Shown: piece after piece, positions 21,115-31,570 of the stretch
Layout: each line of letters opens with the position of its first letter
Position numbering within the stretch: position 1 is the first letter of the stretch
Source: Siphonodentalium dalli
Lineage: Eukaryota; Mollusca; Scaphopoda; Gadilida; Siphonodentaliidae
Length of the DNA: 64,000 nucleotides
NCBI GenBank assembly: GCA_032622095.1
Contig: CP136061.1
Span: 7,760,734-7,824,733, forward strand
Direction of reading: 5' to 3'
The notes under the pieces: model-generated
Told to the model about the DNA's origin: nothing
The model's input: the letters and a program-made list of their open reading frames with translations, nothing else
Databases searched by the model: none
Translations under genes and position numbers: made by a program

Positions 21115-21327
21115 CAGTAATGCCCTAAGTAATCGACTCTTTAACTACAGCAGAATTATGGATAACTTTTCAGGATTTATTCGGAAATATGGCTTGTTGC
21201 CATTCATCGGAAAGCTCTCAGGGAGAGCTTTCCAATGAATGGGAACAAGCCATATTTCCGACTAAATCCTGAAAAGTTACCCATAATTCTGCTGTAGTTA
21301 AAGAGTCGATTACTTAGAGCATTACTG
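21115..21327. mobile_element. M-family MITE, complete
   Basis: CAGTAATGCCCTAAGTAATC to GATTACTTAGAGCATTACTG, 213 bp, TA at both ends. The arms are near-perfect around CTCTCAGGGAGAG. Confidence 0.95.
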
Positions 21328-21669
21328 TACCATCAATCTCACAATACACCACACAACAGTGTGACCTGTTGATCTGCATAAATTTAACAAGGAAAGAAAG
21401 ATAAGGCTGAGTAAATGGATGATCGAGAAGAACCCGGCATTAATATGAAATCTATCAGAAAAAATAACACATAGTTACCATCAATCTCATAACACACCAC
21501 ACAACAGTGTGACCTGTTGAATTGATTTCCGAGTAGGATGTAATTGAAAATTCGTCTAACACAGATGGGGTGAACCACACAAGCTCCACTGACTTAGTTA
21601 CCGAGATTTGAAAAGAGTCAATTACCAATTTAGCTGATCATAAGCTACATCCAAGAAATCAATATATAG

Positions 21670-22680
21670 AAGCAAGGATGTCGTCCAGAGAGCAGATCAT
21701 TCAGAACGTTAGTGCTCTAGAAAGCATGGATACAAGGATGTCGTCCAGAGAGCCGATCACTCAGAAAGCATGGATACAAGGATGTGTCCAGAGAGCCGAT
21801 CACTCAGAAAGCATGGATACAAGGATGTGTCCAGAGAGCCGATCACTCAGAAAGCATGGATACAAGGATGTGTCCAGAGAGCCGATCACTCAGAAAGCAT
21901 GGATACAAGGATGTGTCCAGAGAGCAGATCATTCAGAACGTTAGTGCTCTAGAAAGCATGGATACAAGGATGTCGTCCAGAGAGCCGATCACTCAGAAAG
22001 CATGGATACAAGGATGTGTCCAGAGAGCCGATCACTCAGAAAGCATGGATACAAGGATGTGTCCAGAGAGCAGATCATTCAGAACGTTAGTGCTCTAGAA
22101 AGCATGGATACAAGGATGTCGTCCAGAGAGCCGATCACTCAGAAAGCATGGATACAAGGATGTGTCCAGAGAGCCGATCACTCAGAAAGCATGGATACAA
22201 GGATGTGTCCAGAGAGCCGATCACTCAGAAAGCATGGATACAAGGATGTGTCCAGAGAGCCGATCACTCAGAAAGCATGGATACAAGGATGTGTCCAGAG
22301 AGCAGATCATTCAGAACGTTAGTGCTCTAGAAAGCATGGATACAAGGATGTCGTCCAGAGAGCCGATCACTCAGAAAGCATGGATACAAGGATGTGTCCA
22401 GAGAGCCGATCACTCAGAAAGCATGGATACAAGGATGTGTCCAGAGAGCAGATCATTCAGAACGTTAGTGCTCTAGAAAGCATGGATACAAGGATGTCGT
22501 CCAGAGAGCCGATCACTCAGAAAGCATGGATACAAGGATGTGTCCAGAGAGCCGATCACTCAGAAAGCATGGATACAAGGATGTGTCCAGAGAGCCGATC
22601 ACTCAGAAAGCATGGATACAAGGATGTGTCCAGAGAGCCGATCACTCAGAAAGCATGGATACAAGGATGTCGTCTCATGA
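21670..22680. repeat. 43-bp minisatellite with 378-bp higher-order repeat
   Basis: The unit is AGAAAGCATGGATACAAGGA then TGTGTCCAGAGAGCCGATC. A longer variant containing TTAGTGCTCTAG occurs at 21709, 21941, 22087, 22319 and 22465, with spacings 232, 146, 232 and 146, so the higher-order period is 378 bp. Three 43-bp units equal 129 bp, so all frames stay open across long stretches; this is not evidence of coding. Confidence 0.97.
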
Positions 22681-22744
22681 GATGCATCCAGAAAGCAAAG
22701 ATGTTTAGTGAGCAAGAATGGGTGCAAAAATCTCACCCTAACCA

Positions 22745-22985
22745 CAAGCCTGCAAATAGCGTGCCTGACATTTGCAGAATGAGGTCCCCAGAGGGTGAAT
22801 TTAGTGACCACTAAATTCACCATCTGGGGACCTCATTCTGCGTAGGCCCTCAACTGCTATGGTAGACCTAGGATCAGATTGAAATTCCCCAGTTGAAGTT
22901 GGTGATATTCACCCATTGGGCACCTCAATTATAAATTTTATCTGCTGCAAATTATGGAGTATAGAAACTTCCAAGATGGTAACTA
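22745..22985. mobile_element. H1-family MITE, partial
   Basis: CAAGCCTGCAAATAGCGTG leads into GCAGAATGAGGTCCCCAGAG, a shortened hairpin and the linker (CCCATTGGGCACCTCAATTA). Confidence 0.75.
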
Positions 22986-22989
22986 AAAA

Positions 22990-24000
22990 CTAGAATGCAC
23001 TCAGAGAGATGCCAACGTGCGCAAAAATGTAATAAACAATAATTTAAAAAATAATTTTACTGTATTTTACTTAATTTATTTAATTTAATTTAATGTTAGC
23101 AAAAAAAGACAATTACCATTTCTCATTTCATCACAGATAAAAGGCAAATTACTATATTAATCATTTAAGTAATTAAAACCAATTCCATGTTGCCGAAAGG
23201 ATGAGACTTTAATATCGATTACATTTTTTTCAGCGGCATATTTTCATTTTCATTTTCCGATAGTCAAAGTTGACCAAAGGAGCAATTATATGAAATAATT
23301 AATATTATTTGTGTAAATATTGATAGCAGCCAATATGCAACAATAAATATCAATAATTATTAATCAATAACGATCATTTTATGTAATAATAAACTCTTCA
23401 AACGGTGTTTGTGTCAACAAATGCGTTTTGTTTTGTGTTACGTCATTCATCGTATTTGACCCAGAACTCGGCTGAAGGTTAGGCTATTCAGCATATTGCG
23501 TTGAATTACGAAATCGCGTTTTGAATGTCTCTCTTTTCCCGCACGATAAAAAGAGGTCTTCGCACGAACCAAAAATGATAAAACTTCCCAATTATAAGTA
23601 AAAATACCCAAATGAAGGAGTCTATGTAGGTCCCGAAGGAGTCTATAGAATCTTTGATGTAGAGTTCTGATGGAGAAAATGTAGGTCGATCTATTTTTGT
23701 CATAACTCTGACGTATTTTGACCTGGGGAAAAAAATCGAAATCGAGGCTCAATACGAGCATGCCAGTTTTAAATATAGAAACAGGGAATCCCGACAAATG
23801 GCGATATCGGCGACAAACAAATAATCGAAAACAACACATAAAATAAACATAGCAAAAACGCGGCACGGTAAAAATGTCAGAACGCCACGAGGTTTTACGT
23901 CGTTTTTGGTGACGTCATGGAGTGAAACGGAGTAGGGTGACACCAACCTACGAATCTGTCTGATCGCCATACTGTTGCGCGAGCGCACGTAACAATGTTA
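22990..24000. other. single-copy-looking intronic stretch, no gene recognised
   Basis: The first half is AT-rich. 23420-23990 is richer in CpG and lacks the repeat families seen elsewhere. Two overlapping minus-strand frames (23447-23866, 139 codons; 23506-23703, 65 codons with a hydrophobic middle) follow an acceptor-like TTTTTTCCCCAG near 23727. I see no known motif in either and do not call a gene. Confidence 0.4.
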
Positions 24001-24002
24001 AT

Positions 24003-24162
24003 TTTAGTCTATAGATACTTCCCAGAAGATGAGGCATAAGCAGAATGAGGTCTCCAGAGGGTGAATTTGGTGATGATAGCCTACTATGCGGGATAGCATC
24101 ACTAAATTCACCCTCTGGGGACCTCATTCTGCAAATGACAGACACGCTATTTGCAGGCTTGA
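24003..24162. mobile_element. H1-family MITE, right half
   Basis: It begins in the linker (ACTTCCCAGAAGATGAGGCA), includes the full second hairpin and ends CGCTATTTGCAGGCTTG. Confidence 0.8.
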
Positions 24163-24334
24163 CTAACCAGGTTTACTACAACTTAACCGGTAGTTCATCA
24201 TTTCTGTTTGGGTTCAGTGGTTTCTAAAGTCTGATAAATAACCAGACTCCGTCTCATTACATTCATCTTCGTCTCACAACACTGGCATTCTATCTGATTT
24301 CAGAGATGAAGGAGGAGTTCCCTTTTTTATGAAA

Positions 24335-24424
24335 ACTCGTTGATATTCAAAAGGTAATGTTTATCATTGCGATACACACATTGTGTGTATCGCAATGATA
24401 ATTATTACCTTTTGAATATCAACG
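24335..24424. repeat. perfect-armed hairpin
   Basis: The arms CGTTGATATTCAAAAGGTAA and TTACCTTTTGAATATCAACG, then TATCATTGCGATACACACA and TGTGTGTATCGCAATGATA, fold around the centre at about 24380. The family is not recognised. Confidence 0.85.
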
Positions 24425-24457
24425 ATGTCACATAGATCTACACACATGCGTCTGCAA

Positions 24458-24570
24458 GTTTCATGGTTTGCTTCACTATACATGCAGAATGCTTGTTTCA
24501 TGGTTTGCTTCACTATACATGCAGAATGCTTGTTTCATGGTTTGTTTCACTATACATGCAGAATACAAGT
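24458..24570. repeat. three copies of a 37-bp repeat
   Basis: The unit GTTTCATGGTTTGCTTCACT then ATACATGCAGAATGCTT. Confidence 0.9.
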
Positions 24571-24582
24571 TTCGTCATTTAT

Positions 24583-24675
24583 TGGATCATAGAAGGGAGA
24601 TGTTCTTGATTGAACTTGAGATCCATTATAAATTCTCCATGATAACCCACTTCTCGATAATAATCAATAGGGAGA
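24583..24675. repeat. dispersed ~90-bp segment, copy 1 of 3
   Basis: TTATTGGATCATAGAAGGGA through CTCCATGATAACCCACTTCT recurs at 24959-24973 plus 25351-25440 (split by a P1 MITE) and at 49349-49440. Confidence 0.8.
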
Positions 24676-24677
24676 AG

Positions 24678-24823
24678 TGACTTCTCCCATGGACCGGCCA
24701 AAGATACCCTCCATCCCCCTCCTGAGTGACTTCTCCCATGGACCGGCCAAAGATACCCTCCATCCCCCTCCTGAGTGACTTCTCGCATGGACCGGCCAAA
24801 GATACCCTCCATCCCCATCCTGA
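24678..24823. repeat. three copies of a 49-bp repeat
   Basis: The unit GACTTCTCCCATGGACCGGC then CAAAGATACCCTCCATCCC. Frames open on the minus strand across this block are repeat artefacts. Confidence 0.92.
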
Positions 24824-24973
24824 AAAAAATGTCTGATGATAACCAACATTTAAACCCAGGAGAACTGAGGCTAACTCATGATCGTTTGGTATTTCGTATA
24901 CTCTTAAAGACACATATTTTTAAAATTGGTTATGGACTCAATTGAAACTGAATGGCCTTATTGGATCATAGAA

Positions 24974-25350
24974 TTAACCCTTTACCCAACAAAACGGCCA
25001 AAACCGGCCAAATAAAGCTTCAACAGCCTAAAATATCTTCGGTCTGTCTCAATAGAACCATACAAATATGGATATCCTTGACCACAATGTGATAGTTACA
25101 GTTATGCCCTGTGCCAATGCATTCTCTTATATATGCGAGTCGACCATAGGAATATAAGAGAATGCATTGGCCTAAAAACAAACAAAAATTTAACACTTTT
25201 TACCATTTTTTCTTACATTCTTTAACAATTTTATAATTTTTAATGTGTTAAGCCAATGCATTGTCTTATATATGCGAGGCGACCTATGGTCGACTCGTAT
25301 ATATAAGAGAATGCATTGGCACAGGGCCGTTCTGTTGGGTAAAGGGTTAA
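24974..25350. mobile_element. P1-family MITE
   Basis: TTAA at both ends, with a long left arm and a short right arm. The first hairpin has lost one loop side (CGACCATAGGAATATAAGAG). It is inserted in the dispersed segment between CATAGAA and GGGAGATG. Confidence 0.9.
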
Positions 25351-25439
25351 GGGAGATGTTCTTGATTGCACTTGAGAGCCATTATGAATTCTCCATGATA
25401 ACAGTCCACTTCTCGATAATAATCACATAGGGGGAAGTA

Positions 25440-25592
25440 TACAGTAAAGCCCTAATAAATTGACCCCTTAACCACAGTAGAATTATGGGTAACTTTTCAG
25501 GATTTAGTTGGAAATATAGCTTGTTGCCATTCATCGGAAAGCTCTCATTAAGAGCTTTCCGATGAATGGCAACAAGCCATATTTCCTAAATC
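25440..25592. mobile_element. M-family MITE, right end lost
   Basis: ACAGTAAAGCCCTAATAAAT through CTCTCATTAAGAGCTTTCC to AAGCCATATTTCC, then unrelated sequence. Confidence 0.8.
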
Positions 25593-25621
25593 TGCTCCCA
25601 CGGACTGGGCAAACATATATT

Positions 25622-25784
25622 TTAACTCTTTCAGTCCGATTTTTGTATCAACCCATATTTCCTTGATAATTTTTCTAAGAGCTCTTTCCATCAATGTATC
25701 ACATTATTATAATCAATAAATTTGAAAAATAATCAAGGAAATATGGGTTGATACAAAAATGGGACTTGGCACTGAAAGGGTTAA
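25622..25784. mobile_element. P3-family MITE
   Basis: TTAACTCTTTCAGTCCGAT to CTTGGCACTGAAAGGGTTAA, a near-complete palindrome of 163 bp with TTAA at both ends. It lies 7 bp beyond the GTGAGTC of the tubby 5' splice site at 25797. Confidence 0.85.
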
Positions 25785-25797
25785 GCTGTGGACTCAC

Positions 25798-26078
25798 CTG
25801 GGGACTGTCGTATGACTGATCACGATTACTTCTCCTCACGGCCGGGGATCTGTCAGGCTGCGGCGCGATAGGCACGGCTTCCACGTCCACATCGTCGTCC
25901 TCGGGATAACTGGGTAAATCATCCTGTTCATCGGACAGTTGCTGTGGCGACTGAATTTGCTGGACGTCATGTTTCTTGCCCCGTTTTTTCGGAGATTTTT
26001 TGTCGACCGTTTTGGTGGCTGGAGGGACATTGCTGCGTCTGTTGCTTTGACTGTACTGATGTGAATAATTGTTAGAAT
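25798..26078 (-). CDS. TUB: tubby-like gene, N-terminal linker exon
   Basis: The acceptor TTCTATTGCAG precedes ATTCTAACAATTATTC and the donor is CCCCAG|GTGAGT. It translates SNNYSHQYSQSNRRSNVPP, then a basic TVDKKSPKKRGKKH that could act as a nuclear-localisation signal, then QLSDEQDDLPSYPEDDDVDV (acidic), then PQPDRSPAVRRSNRDQSYD. 281 bp, phase 1 in and phase 0 out, joining in frame to the exon at 17695. N-terminal tubby regions are poorly conserved, so assignment rests on splice phase, orientation and composition. Confidence 0.8.
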
Positions 26079-26100
26079 CTGCAATAGAAGAATTCTTTGG

Positions 26101-26845
26101 TTAACCCTTTGTCGCCCCAGACAGAGAGAACAATGCACTGATGACTGTCGTCTGCTTGGGCCTGTGTGAGGCTCCATACGGGAGTGTTATATAATTATCC
26201 CTTTATGTCGCCCCAGACAGAGAGATCAATGCACTGATGACTGTCGTCTGCTTGGGATGTGTGAGGCTCCTTACGGGAGTGTTATATAACCCTTTATGTC
26301 ACCCCAGACAGAGAACAATGCACTGATGACTGTCGTCTGCTTGGGCCTGTGTGAGGCTCCATACGGGAGTGTTATATAATTATCCCTTTATGTCGCCCCA
26401 GACAGAGAGATCAATGCACGGATGACTGTCGTCTGCTTGGGATGTGTGAGGCTCCTTACGGGAGTGTTATATAACCCTTTATGTCACCCCAGACAGAGAT
26501 CAATGCACTGATGACTGTCGTCTGCTTGGGCCTGTGTGAGGCTCCATACGGGAGTGTTATATAATTATCCCTTTATGTCGCCCCAGACAGAGAGATCAAT
26601 GCACTGATGACTGTCGTCTGCTTGGGATGTGTGAGGCTCCTTACGGGAGTGTTATATAACCCTTTATGTCACCCCAGACAGAGAACAATGCACTGATGAC
26701 TGTCGTCTGCTTGGGACCGTGTGAGGCTCCATATGGGAGTGTTATATAACCCTTTATGTCGCCCCAGACAGAGAGATCAATGCACTGATGACTGTCGTCT
26801 GCTTGGGACCGTGTGAGGCTCCATGCAGGAGCGTTATATAACCCT
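26101..26845. repeat. P4 MITE turned into a satellite: 8 units, 185-bp dimer period
   Basis: Each unit reads CCCTTTATGTCGCCCCAGAC, then CAATGCACTGATGACTGTCG and GTGAGGCTCCATACGGGAGT. Unit ends (GTGTTATATA) fall at about 26184, 26279, 26369, 26464, 26554, 26649, 26739 and 26831, alternating 95 and 90 bp. It begins 22 bp upstream (gene sense) of the acceptor of the tubby exon at 26078. Confidence 0.95.
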
Positions 26846-26935
26846 TTCATGATGGGAGCTGTGCTGGTACAGCATTAAAGATCATGTGCCAGTGCTTTCT
26901 CTTACATATGCAAGTCTCTTATAGGATATACATGT
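26842..26935. mobile_element. P2-family MITE, left end only
   Basis: AACCCTTTCATGATGGGAGC then CAGCATTAAAGATCATGTGCC and CTTTCTCTTACATATGCAAG. The element stops at an H1 linker fragment (26936-27032). Confidence 0.75.
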
Positions 26936-27035
26936 ATATAGAGAAACTAAACTAGAATTTTTGTGAAGAAGTTTTTAAAGAAACTCAAAAACTTGTTAAT
27001 TTGATAATAAAGATAAATTCCAGAAGATGATGCTT

Positions 27036-27125
27036 ATTAACCCTTAAAAGAGCCCCACATAGACTGGAGCAGACGACACTCTGCAGTGCATGCTTCCATC
27101 TGTGTGAGGCTCCCTGTGGGATAAA
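27036..27125. mobile_element. P4-family MITE
   Basis: TTAACCCTTAAAAGAGCCCC to GTGAGGCTCCCTGTGGGATAA, with GCAGACGACACTCTGCAGTG in the core. Confidence 0.75.
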
Positions 27126-27134
27126 TCTCTTTAA

Positions 27135-27689
27135 TTAACCCTTTACCCAACAAAACGGCCAAAAACGCCCAAATAAAGCTTCAACAGCCTAAAATATCTT
27201 CGGTCTGTCTCAATAACACCATACAAATATGGTTATCATTGGAACCGGTTCATTGACCACATTGTGATGGTTACAGTTATGCCCTGTGCCAATGCATTCT
27301 CTTATATATGCGAGTTGACCATAGGTCGCCTCGCATATATAAGAGAATGCATTGGCTTAACACATATTAAAAATGATAAAATTGTCAAAGAATGTAGAAA
27401 AATATTATAAAAATTGTTAAAGAATATAAGAACAAATGGTAAAAAGTGTTAAAAAAGATTTTTTTAGGCCAATGCATTCTCTTATATATGCGAGGCGACC
27501 TATGGTCGACTCGCATATATAAGAGAATGCATTGGCACAGGGCATAACTGTAACCATCACAATGTGGTCAATGAACCGGTTCCAATGATATCCATATTTG
27601 TATGGTGTTATTGAGACAGACCGAAGATATTTTAGGCTGTTGAAGCTTTATTTGGGCGTTTTTGGCCGTTTTGTTGGGTAAAGGGTTAA
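27135..27689. mobile_element. P1-family MITE, full length with both long arms
   Basis: This is the reference copy, 555 bp. The arms extend from TTAACCCTTTACCCAACA through AAATAAAGCTTCAACAGCC, ATATCTTCGGTCTGTCTC and GGAACCGGTTCATTGACC to TTATGCCCTGTGCC, mirrored on the right. Two hairpin cassettes flank an AT-rich linker. No coding capacity. Confidence 0.95.
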
Positions 27690-27777
27690 GCAGAATGAGG
27701 TCTCATATAGAATCCACTGGCCATCAAGGTAAATATTGTTAGGCCAAAGCATTCTCTTATATATGCGAGGATCCCAT

Positions 27778-28199
27778 ATATGTAAACAGTGTCATACAGG
27801 CGTCATTGAGGACGAGGAACATTTTATAATACACTGTCCTCGATATAATATCCAATGGATATTACTATATGAAACAATGGAACAAATTACAACAAATTTC
27901 ATGGAACGCCAAACTACATATTCTTTTTTCTGTTGATGATCGACTTTGTAATAGGGCCCTCAGTAATTTTATTCAGACAGCTTCTTATTTAAGACGCGAG
28001 TAATGTGACAATAACGGGCCAATGCTGGACACAAACTTTATATTTCACAATTTATGCTTGGACCCATTGATTTCCATACCATGTTATATATGTCTGTTTT
28101 CTTTTCTTTATTTTCTGTATGTGTACATGTACATGTATATTGCCATACCCGAATGTATTTGTTTGTGGTCGTGCAATAAAGATCTATCTATCTATCTAT
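27778..28199 (+). mobile_element. 5'-truncated non-LTR retrotransposon (LINE) 3' end
   Basis: It carries the C-terminal end of an ORF2-type protein, a short 3' UTR, AATAAAG and a (ATCT)n tail. 5' truncation with a simple 3' tail is normal for target-primed insertion. Neither target duplication nor clade can be fixed from this length. Confidence 0.85.
27779..28002 (+). pseudogene. LINE ORF2 C-terminal remnant, frameshifted
   Basis: Frame one reads CKQCHTGVIEDEEHFIIHCP, a C-x2-C ... H-x4-C arrangement typical of the zinc-binding tail after the reverse transcriptase. A +1 shift near 27917 continues as KLHILFSVDDRLCNRALSNF and IQTASYLRRE, then a stop. The catalytic domains are absent. Confidence 0.85.
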
Positions 28200-28262
28200 A
28201 TAAGAGAATGTTTTCGCAACAATTCAGGAAGCTCCAGCCATGGAAGGGTTAACAGTCAGAGG

Positions 28263-28731
28263 TTAACCCTGTGCCAATGCATTCTCTTATATATAAGAGA
28301 ATGCATTGGCTTAACCAGCCTTCATAATTGGCTACGGCAATAAGCATTGCCGAAGCTATTTGCTGAAGCAAACTGGGCCACGGCATACTGTTGCCGTAGC
28401 GGATTGCCGAAGCCAAACAATCTGAATTAAGAGGGCTGCTTAACACATATTTAAAATGATAAAATTGTTAAAGAATGTAAGAAAAAATTATAAAAAGTGA
28501 TAAAAAATGAATTTTTTTTAGGCCATGCATTCTCTTATATATGCGGGTCGACTCGCATATATAAGAGAATGCATTGGCACAGGGCATAACTGTAACTATC
28601 ACAATGTGGTCAAGGAGCCGGTTCCAATGATATCCATATTTGTATGCTTCTATTGAGACAGACCGAAGATATTTTAGGCTGTTGAAGCTTTATTTGGCCA
28701 GTTTTGGCCGTTTTGTTGGGTAAAGGGTTAA
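28263..28731. mobile_element. P1-family MITE with internal insertion
   Basis: TTAACCCTGTGCCAATGCAT opens directly on a shortened cassette. The right arm is long and ends TGTTGGGTAAAGGGTTAA. A ~125-bp insert at about 28314-28440 has its own imperfect inverted repeats (GGCTACGGCAATAAGCATTG and TACTGTTGCCGTAGC). Confidence 0.8.
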
Positions 28732-28872
28732 ACATTATCCAAACACAAACTCTGAACTGAAAAACAATAAATAATAAATTAAACACACAATCACATCAGT
28801 TATACAAGTACAAATAAGTTATACCATAGTTTAAAATACCTAATGTTTATAATTAATTATTTATTTACAGTT

Positions 28873-28994
28873 AATTAAAGGGGTACTGTACACTAAATCC
28901 GGCCATTTATGGGACCATCTCCTATTATAGTATACATATAAAAGGTGATGGTCCCATAAATGACCAATTTTAGTGTACAGTATCTCTTTAAAAT
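28873..28994. mobile_element. foldback MITE (TTAAAGGGGTACTGTACAC)
   Basis: TTAAAGGGGTACTGTACACT and AGTGTACAGTATCTCTTTAA, with inner arms ATTTATGGGACCATC / GATGGTCCCATAAAT. A half copy follows the P1 end at 46281-46345. The 28732-28872 stretch shows nothing else. Confidence 0.75.
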
Positions 28995-29084
28995 AGGAAT
29001 TAAATATATAATTTAAAAAGCACCAGAAACATCAGCATGACGTCATTTACCACTGCCAGCATGAGAGAATTAATGAAACTGTCA

Positions 29085-30595
29085 ATGACACTGTAGCTCA
29101 ACTTAGGTAGGGGAATAATTTAATAGTTGACAGTAAATGGAGGAATAGGAAAGGTGCTATAATTGAAATGTCTAAGTAAGACAAGATGTACATGTCAATA
29201 TCAACATTCATGACAGGTTTCATAATGATCGAATCAGGGATGTGGTGATTATGGTGTGCCAAAGGATTTAGTGATGCAAAGAGTAAATTATAAAATGGCC
29301 ACCGGCAGCCATGTTTTTTTCCGAATTACCCCAAAATGACTTGTTCCCATCTACAGCCTTTACAAATCTCCTAATGATCTGACCAAAGGTACGACCTGTA
29401 GCCTGTGCCAAAGGATTTAGTCATGCAAAGAGTGAAATCCAATATGGCTGCTGGTGGCCATGTTTCTTAGCCAAACGACCCCAACATGACTCGTTCCCCA
29501 TCTACATGTCAATGTCAACAGCCTTTACAAATCCCATCTACATGTCATTGTCAACATTCATGACAAATTTCATAAAGATCAGACCAAAGGTACAACCTGT
29601 AGCCCGCGCCAAAGGATTTAGTCATGCAAAGAGTAAAATCCAAGATGGCTGCTGGTGGCCATGTTTTTTGGCCGAATGACCCCAAAATCACTCGTTCTCA
29701 TCTACATGTCAATATTAACATCCATGACAAAGTTCATGATGATCAGACAAACAGTACGACCTGTAGCCCACGCCAAGGGATTGAATTTTGAAATCCAAGA
29801 TGGCCACCAGCAGCCATGTTTTTTCACCGAATGACCCCAAAAGGACTCGTTCCCATCTACATACTGTTAACATTCATTGTATGATGATCAGACTAAAAGT
29901 ACGACCTGTAAACCGTGCTAAGTGATTTAGTCATACAAACAGTAAAATCCAAGATGACTGCTGGTGGCATTGTTTTTTGGCCAAATGACCTCAAAATGAC
30001 TCGTTCCCATCTACATGTCAATATTAACATCCAAGACAAATTTCATGATGATCAGACAACAGTACGACCTGTAGCCCGTGCTAATGGATTGAATTTTGAA
30101 ATCAAAGATGGCCACTGGCGGCCATGTTTTTCGGCCGAATGACCCCAAAATGTCAACATTCATGACAAATTTCATAAAGATCAGACCAAAGGTACGACCT
30201 GTAGCCCGCGCCATAAAATTTAGTCATGCAAAGAGTAAAATCCAAGATGGCTGCTGGCGGCCATGTTTTTTGGCCGAACGACCAAAAAATGACTCGTTCC
30301 CATCTACATCTCATTGTTAACATCCATGACAAATTTCATAAAGTTCCGACCAAAGCTACGACCTGTAGCCCGTGCCAATGGATTGAATTTTGAAATCCAA
30401 GATGGCTGCCAGTGGCCATGTTTTTTGACCGAATGACCCCAAAATGACTCGTCAACATTCAAGACAAATTTCATAAAGATTAGACCAAAGGTACGACCTG
30501 TAGCCCGCGCCAAAGGAAATTGTTGACGGACACATGGACGACGGACGCCAAACCATGGCAATAGCTCAAACTTACAAAGTAAGTTGAGCTAACAA
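29085..30595. mobile_element. Helitron-like tandem element, ~160-bp units
   Basis: Around eight diverged units contain CAAAGAGTAAAATCCAAGAT, GGCTGCTGGTGGCCATGTTT, GACTCGTTCCCATCTACATG and GGTACGACCTGTAGCCCG. It ends with TTGTTGACGGACACATGGAC. The outer words TAGCTCAACTTAGGTA at 29096 and TAAGTTGAGCTA at 30580 are inverted, and a diverged left end recurs at 39285. Open frames on both strands are repeat artefacts. Confidence 0.7.
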
Positions 30596-31570
30596 TATGC
30601 TTGGATTTCATATTTAGTCGGTCCGCTCCGTAGGGAAATGGTGTTCACTTTATATTGAGAATGGTTTCTAGGGTACTTTTCGATGAGGAATTACATGGTG
30701 CCGGCTGATTTTTGAAAAAAGGTGCCCAAGTTAGGGTTTTAGGGGCCTGAACCCCAATTACGGGTTTCAGCCCTTTTTCCTCAGATTTCACACCAATAAA
30801 TAATATTTGTTAGTTCAATTCACTTAAATGTAGTAAGCAGACATTAATGCTCATCATATTCCAGCGAAATTTTTGTAAAAAGAACCAAAATTAGGGTTTT
30901 AGCAGCCTGAACCCCAATTTTGGGGTTCAGCCCTTATTCCCCAGATTGTATGCCTAAACATATATTTGATTCTCCCCAATAAGTTTAATTTACTATGCAA
31001 TAATATTGATATTCTTTGTACCATTTTTAAAGATAGTTTTAAGTTCTAAAATCAGGGTTTCAGGGGCCTGAACCCCAATTTTGGGTTTCAAACTTTTTGG
31101 TCAAATTTGACATCCTAGATAAATAATTTTTCTGTCTCTTTTACTTCAATTTAGTAGTTATTGTCATTTCTAGTGTTGGTGCTGATAGGATATTGCCCAA
31201 ATTGTCACAAAATTAGGGTTTATGGGTCTGAACCCCCAATATTGAGGGTCTGAACCCCAATTTTGATGTTCTGCCCTAAAAACCCTATATTGTGGGCCAG
31301 TTTTCCAGAATTGGCACTTTCTTCCAACTTATAATCCAAGCTACAGCTTCAAATACAGTTAGTATATCCTGTCCCAATTATTTGAACAAGTTATATCCAT
31401 TTAATTCCCAAAAATGTATAATAAAGATATAGAAAGCTCATTTTCTTTAAGATATTTGATAAATTGGCTTGTGTAAATCTTCAATACGATAGATAAAACG
31501 ACTAATCAAGTAATTTCCAATTCAGGAAACTATGTTCCATTATATCTGGTTATTCCTAATTTTTTTTTAG

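Larger units (their letters stand above)
20758..21525. repeat. tandem duplication with two MITEs in the first copy and empty sites in the second
   Basis: Copy two (21367-21525) reads TGATCTGCATAAATTTAACA through GAAAGATAAGGCTGAG to CACATAGTTACCATCAATCTC. Copy one (20758-21366) has the same sequence but carries one M element after GAAAGATA and another after CATAGTTA. Both insertion points are at TA. Confidence 0.92.
27712..28252. mobile_element. P2-family MITE split by a LINE tail
   Basis: Left: GCCAAAGCATTCTCTTATAT, GCGAGGATCCCATA. Right: TAAGAGAATGTTTTCGCAAC, GGAAGCTCCAGCCATGG and GGGTTAA. The LINE fragment lies between. Confidence 0.75.

Noticed and set aside
21678-22814. Overlapping plus-strand frames up to 144 codons
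   Set aside because: They are artefacts of the 43-bp minisatellite; the same peptide is repeated in all three frames.
29915-30561. Frames containing ARATGRTFGLIFMKFV-like repeats
   Set aside because: They are the 160-bp tandem core of the Helitron-like element read as protein.
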